This document shows, one piece after another, positions 63,133-64,000 of a stretch of DNA of 64,000 bases. The translations under genes were made by a program, and so were the position numbers. A model generated the notes under the pieces. That model made no database searches and had not been told where the DNA came from. It saw nothing but the letters and a program-made list of their open reading frames with translations. This stretch comes from Pseudomonadales bacterium. Lineage in GTDB: Bacteria > Pseudomonadota > Gammaproteobacteria > Pseudomonadales > Azotimanducaceae. Location: positions 1,302,001 through 1,366,000 of the forward strand of contig JAWKZN010000001.1 of assembly GCA_041395945.1 (NCBI GenBank), written 5' to 3'. Numbering within the stretch: position 1 is the stretch's first letter; every line of letters begins with the position of its first letter.

Positions 63133-64000
63133 GTGGATTACCGTCTCAGCGAAGAACAGCGCGCCGTCCAGGATCTTGCAGAGCGGTTTACCGCCGATGC
63201 GATTACGCCCCATGCCGCGCGCTGGGATGCGGAGCACCTGTTTCCGCGGGACACCATCCGCGAAGCGGCCGCGCTCGGATTCGGCTCGATCTATCTGGAG
63301 GAGTCTGTTGGCGGCATCGGCCTGGGCCGCCTCGAAGCCGCGCTGATCATGGAAGCCATGGCCTACGGCTGCCCTTCCACGGCGGCGTTCATATCCATAC
63401 ACAACATGGCCACCTGGATGATCGCCAGTTTCGGCAGAGAAGACGTTCGCAGACGCTTTCTGCCGAAGCTGGTCACCATGGAACACTTCGCGAGTTACTG
63501 CCTGACCGAACCAGGCGCGGGATCTGACGCGGCGTCGCTGAAGACCCGGGCGGTGCGCGAGAAAGATCACTACCTGGTCAATGGCAGTAAGGCCTTCATT
63601 TCCGGTGCAGGGGAGAACGAAGTCTACGTCTGCATGGTGCGTACGGGTGAAGCGGGTCATGGCGGCATCAGCTGTCTGGTGATCGAAAAGGACACCCCGG
63701 GGGTGAGCTTCGGAGCCAACGAGCGCAAGCTCGGCTGGCACTCCCAACCCACCGCCATGGTCAGTTTCGAAGATGTCCGGGTGCCGCTGGAAAACCTGGT
63801 CGGCGACGAGGGCCAGGGTTTCAGAATCGCCATGGCCGGGCTCGACGGCGGTCGGCTCAATATCGGCGCCTGCTCCCTGGGCGGCGCCCAGCGCTGCCTC
63901 GACGAAGCCATTGCTTATGTCAAGGAACGACGCCAGTTCGGCCAGGCCGTGGCGGAATTCCAGAATACCCAGTTCATGCTGGCCAACATGGCCACGGAAC
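63133..64000 (+). CDS. acyl-CoA dehydrogenase, probably isobutyryl-CoA, cut by window edge
   Basis: Read by hand from a GTG at 63133; it runs off the right edge with 289 residues visible. DYRLSEEQRAVQDLAERF starts the family. YCLTEPGAGSDAASLKTRA and FISGAGENEVYVCMV are FAD-binding, and GLDGGRLNIGACSLGGAQ precedes the catalytic Glu, not yet reached. Position after mmsA favours isobutyryl-CoA dehydrogenase of valine breakdown. Confidence 0.9.
   Translation, partial: MDYRLSEEQRAVQDLAERFTADAITPHAARWDAEHLFPRDTIREAAALGFGSIYLEESVGGIGLGRLEAALIMEAMAYGCPSTAAFISIHNMATWMIASFGREDVRRRFLPKLVTMEHFASYCLTEPGAGSDAASLKTRAVREKDHYLVNGSKAFISGAGENEVYVCMVRTGEAGHGGISCLVIEKDTPGVSFGANERKLGWHSQPTAMVSFEDVRVPLENLVGDEGQGFRIAMAGLDGGRLNIGACSLGGAQRCLDEAIAYVKERRQFGQAVAEFQNTQFMLANMATE

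Overview
The window is a GC-rich chromosomal segment of a gammaproteobacterium. The leuCDB-asd-fimV-truA-trpF block, the folC-SPOR-cvpA-purF block, prmB next to aroC, a gltA / sdhCDAB-sucAB-lpd-sucCD cluster, RpoS, FimV and a PA3496-like small protein all match the Pseudomonas-like branch. I cannot name genus or species. No phage, IS element, CRISPR array, rRNA or tRNA was recognised; gene density is high and most genes sit in tight, overlapping operons.

Layout. (1) 1-9776, minus strand: trpF-trpB-trpA-folC-SPOR protein-cvpA-purF-MoxR ATPase-DUF58-TgpA transglutaminase (cut by the left edge). accD, often found between trpA and folC, is absent. (2) 9777-17764, minus strand: leuC-leuD-leuB-asd-fimV-truA, with a divergent LysR regulator at 17866 facing leuC across an AT-rich spacer. 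(3) 18777-23680, minus strand: htpG, a DUF4892-type exported protein, prmB, aroC. (4) 23785-36645: the TCA block, sdhCDAB-sucAB-lpd-sucCD on the minus strand and gltA divergent. (5) 36724-38303: an unusual HTH plus receiver protein directly upstream of, and probably translationally coupled to, rpoS. (6) 38550-48568: selenium region, with selA and selB behind a GH172/DUF2961 protein, metX, two unknown envelope proteins, a DsbA-like protein and a SelD fused to an NADH-dehydrogenase-like flavoprotein. (7) 48592-52153: a PA3496-like acidic protein, a possible 28-residue membrane peptide, then a sulfide/persulfide set (YeiH-type transporter, Blh-type phosphatase, persulfide dioxygenase) divergent from an Lrp-type regulator. 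(8) 52207-55101, minus strand: phasin, MauE, MauD and a class III omega-aminotransferase in one tight run. (9) 55257-64000: YdjM-like membrane protein, NhaC antiporter, CoaX, an exported arginase-family protein, nitroreductase, a GIN-domain protein, and mmsA with an acyl-CoA dehydrogenase (valine catabolism), the last cut by the right edge.

The most unusual aspect is a set of short tandem repeats whose period is a multiple of three and which sit on gene ends: 15 bp on the truA stop, 18 bp on the rpoS stop, 9 bp on the start of the HTH-receiver gene, and 18 bp just before the nhaC start. In the first two, the stop codon recurs in frame in every copy; in the last two, each unit carries a Shine-Dalgarno-like stretch and an ATG. 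Other items worth a second look are the MauED pair without methylamine dehydrogenase genes and with a MauD lacking its second active-site cysteine, the GH172 gene in the selAB operon, and the HTH-receiver/rpoS pair.
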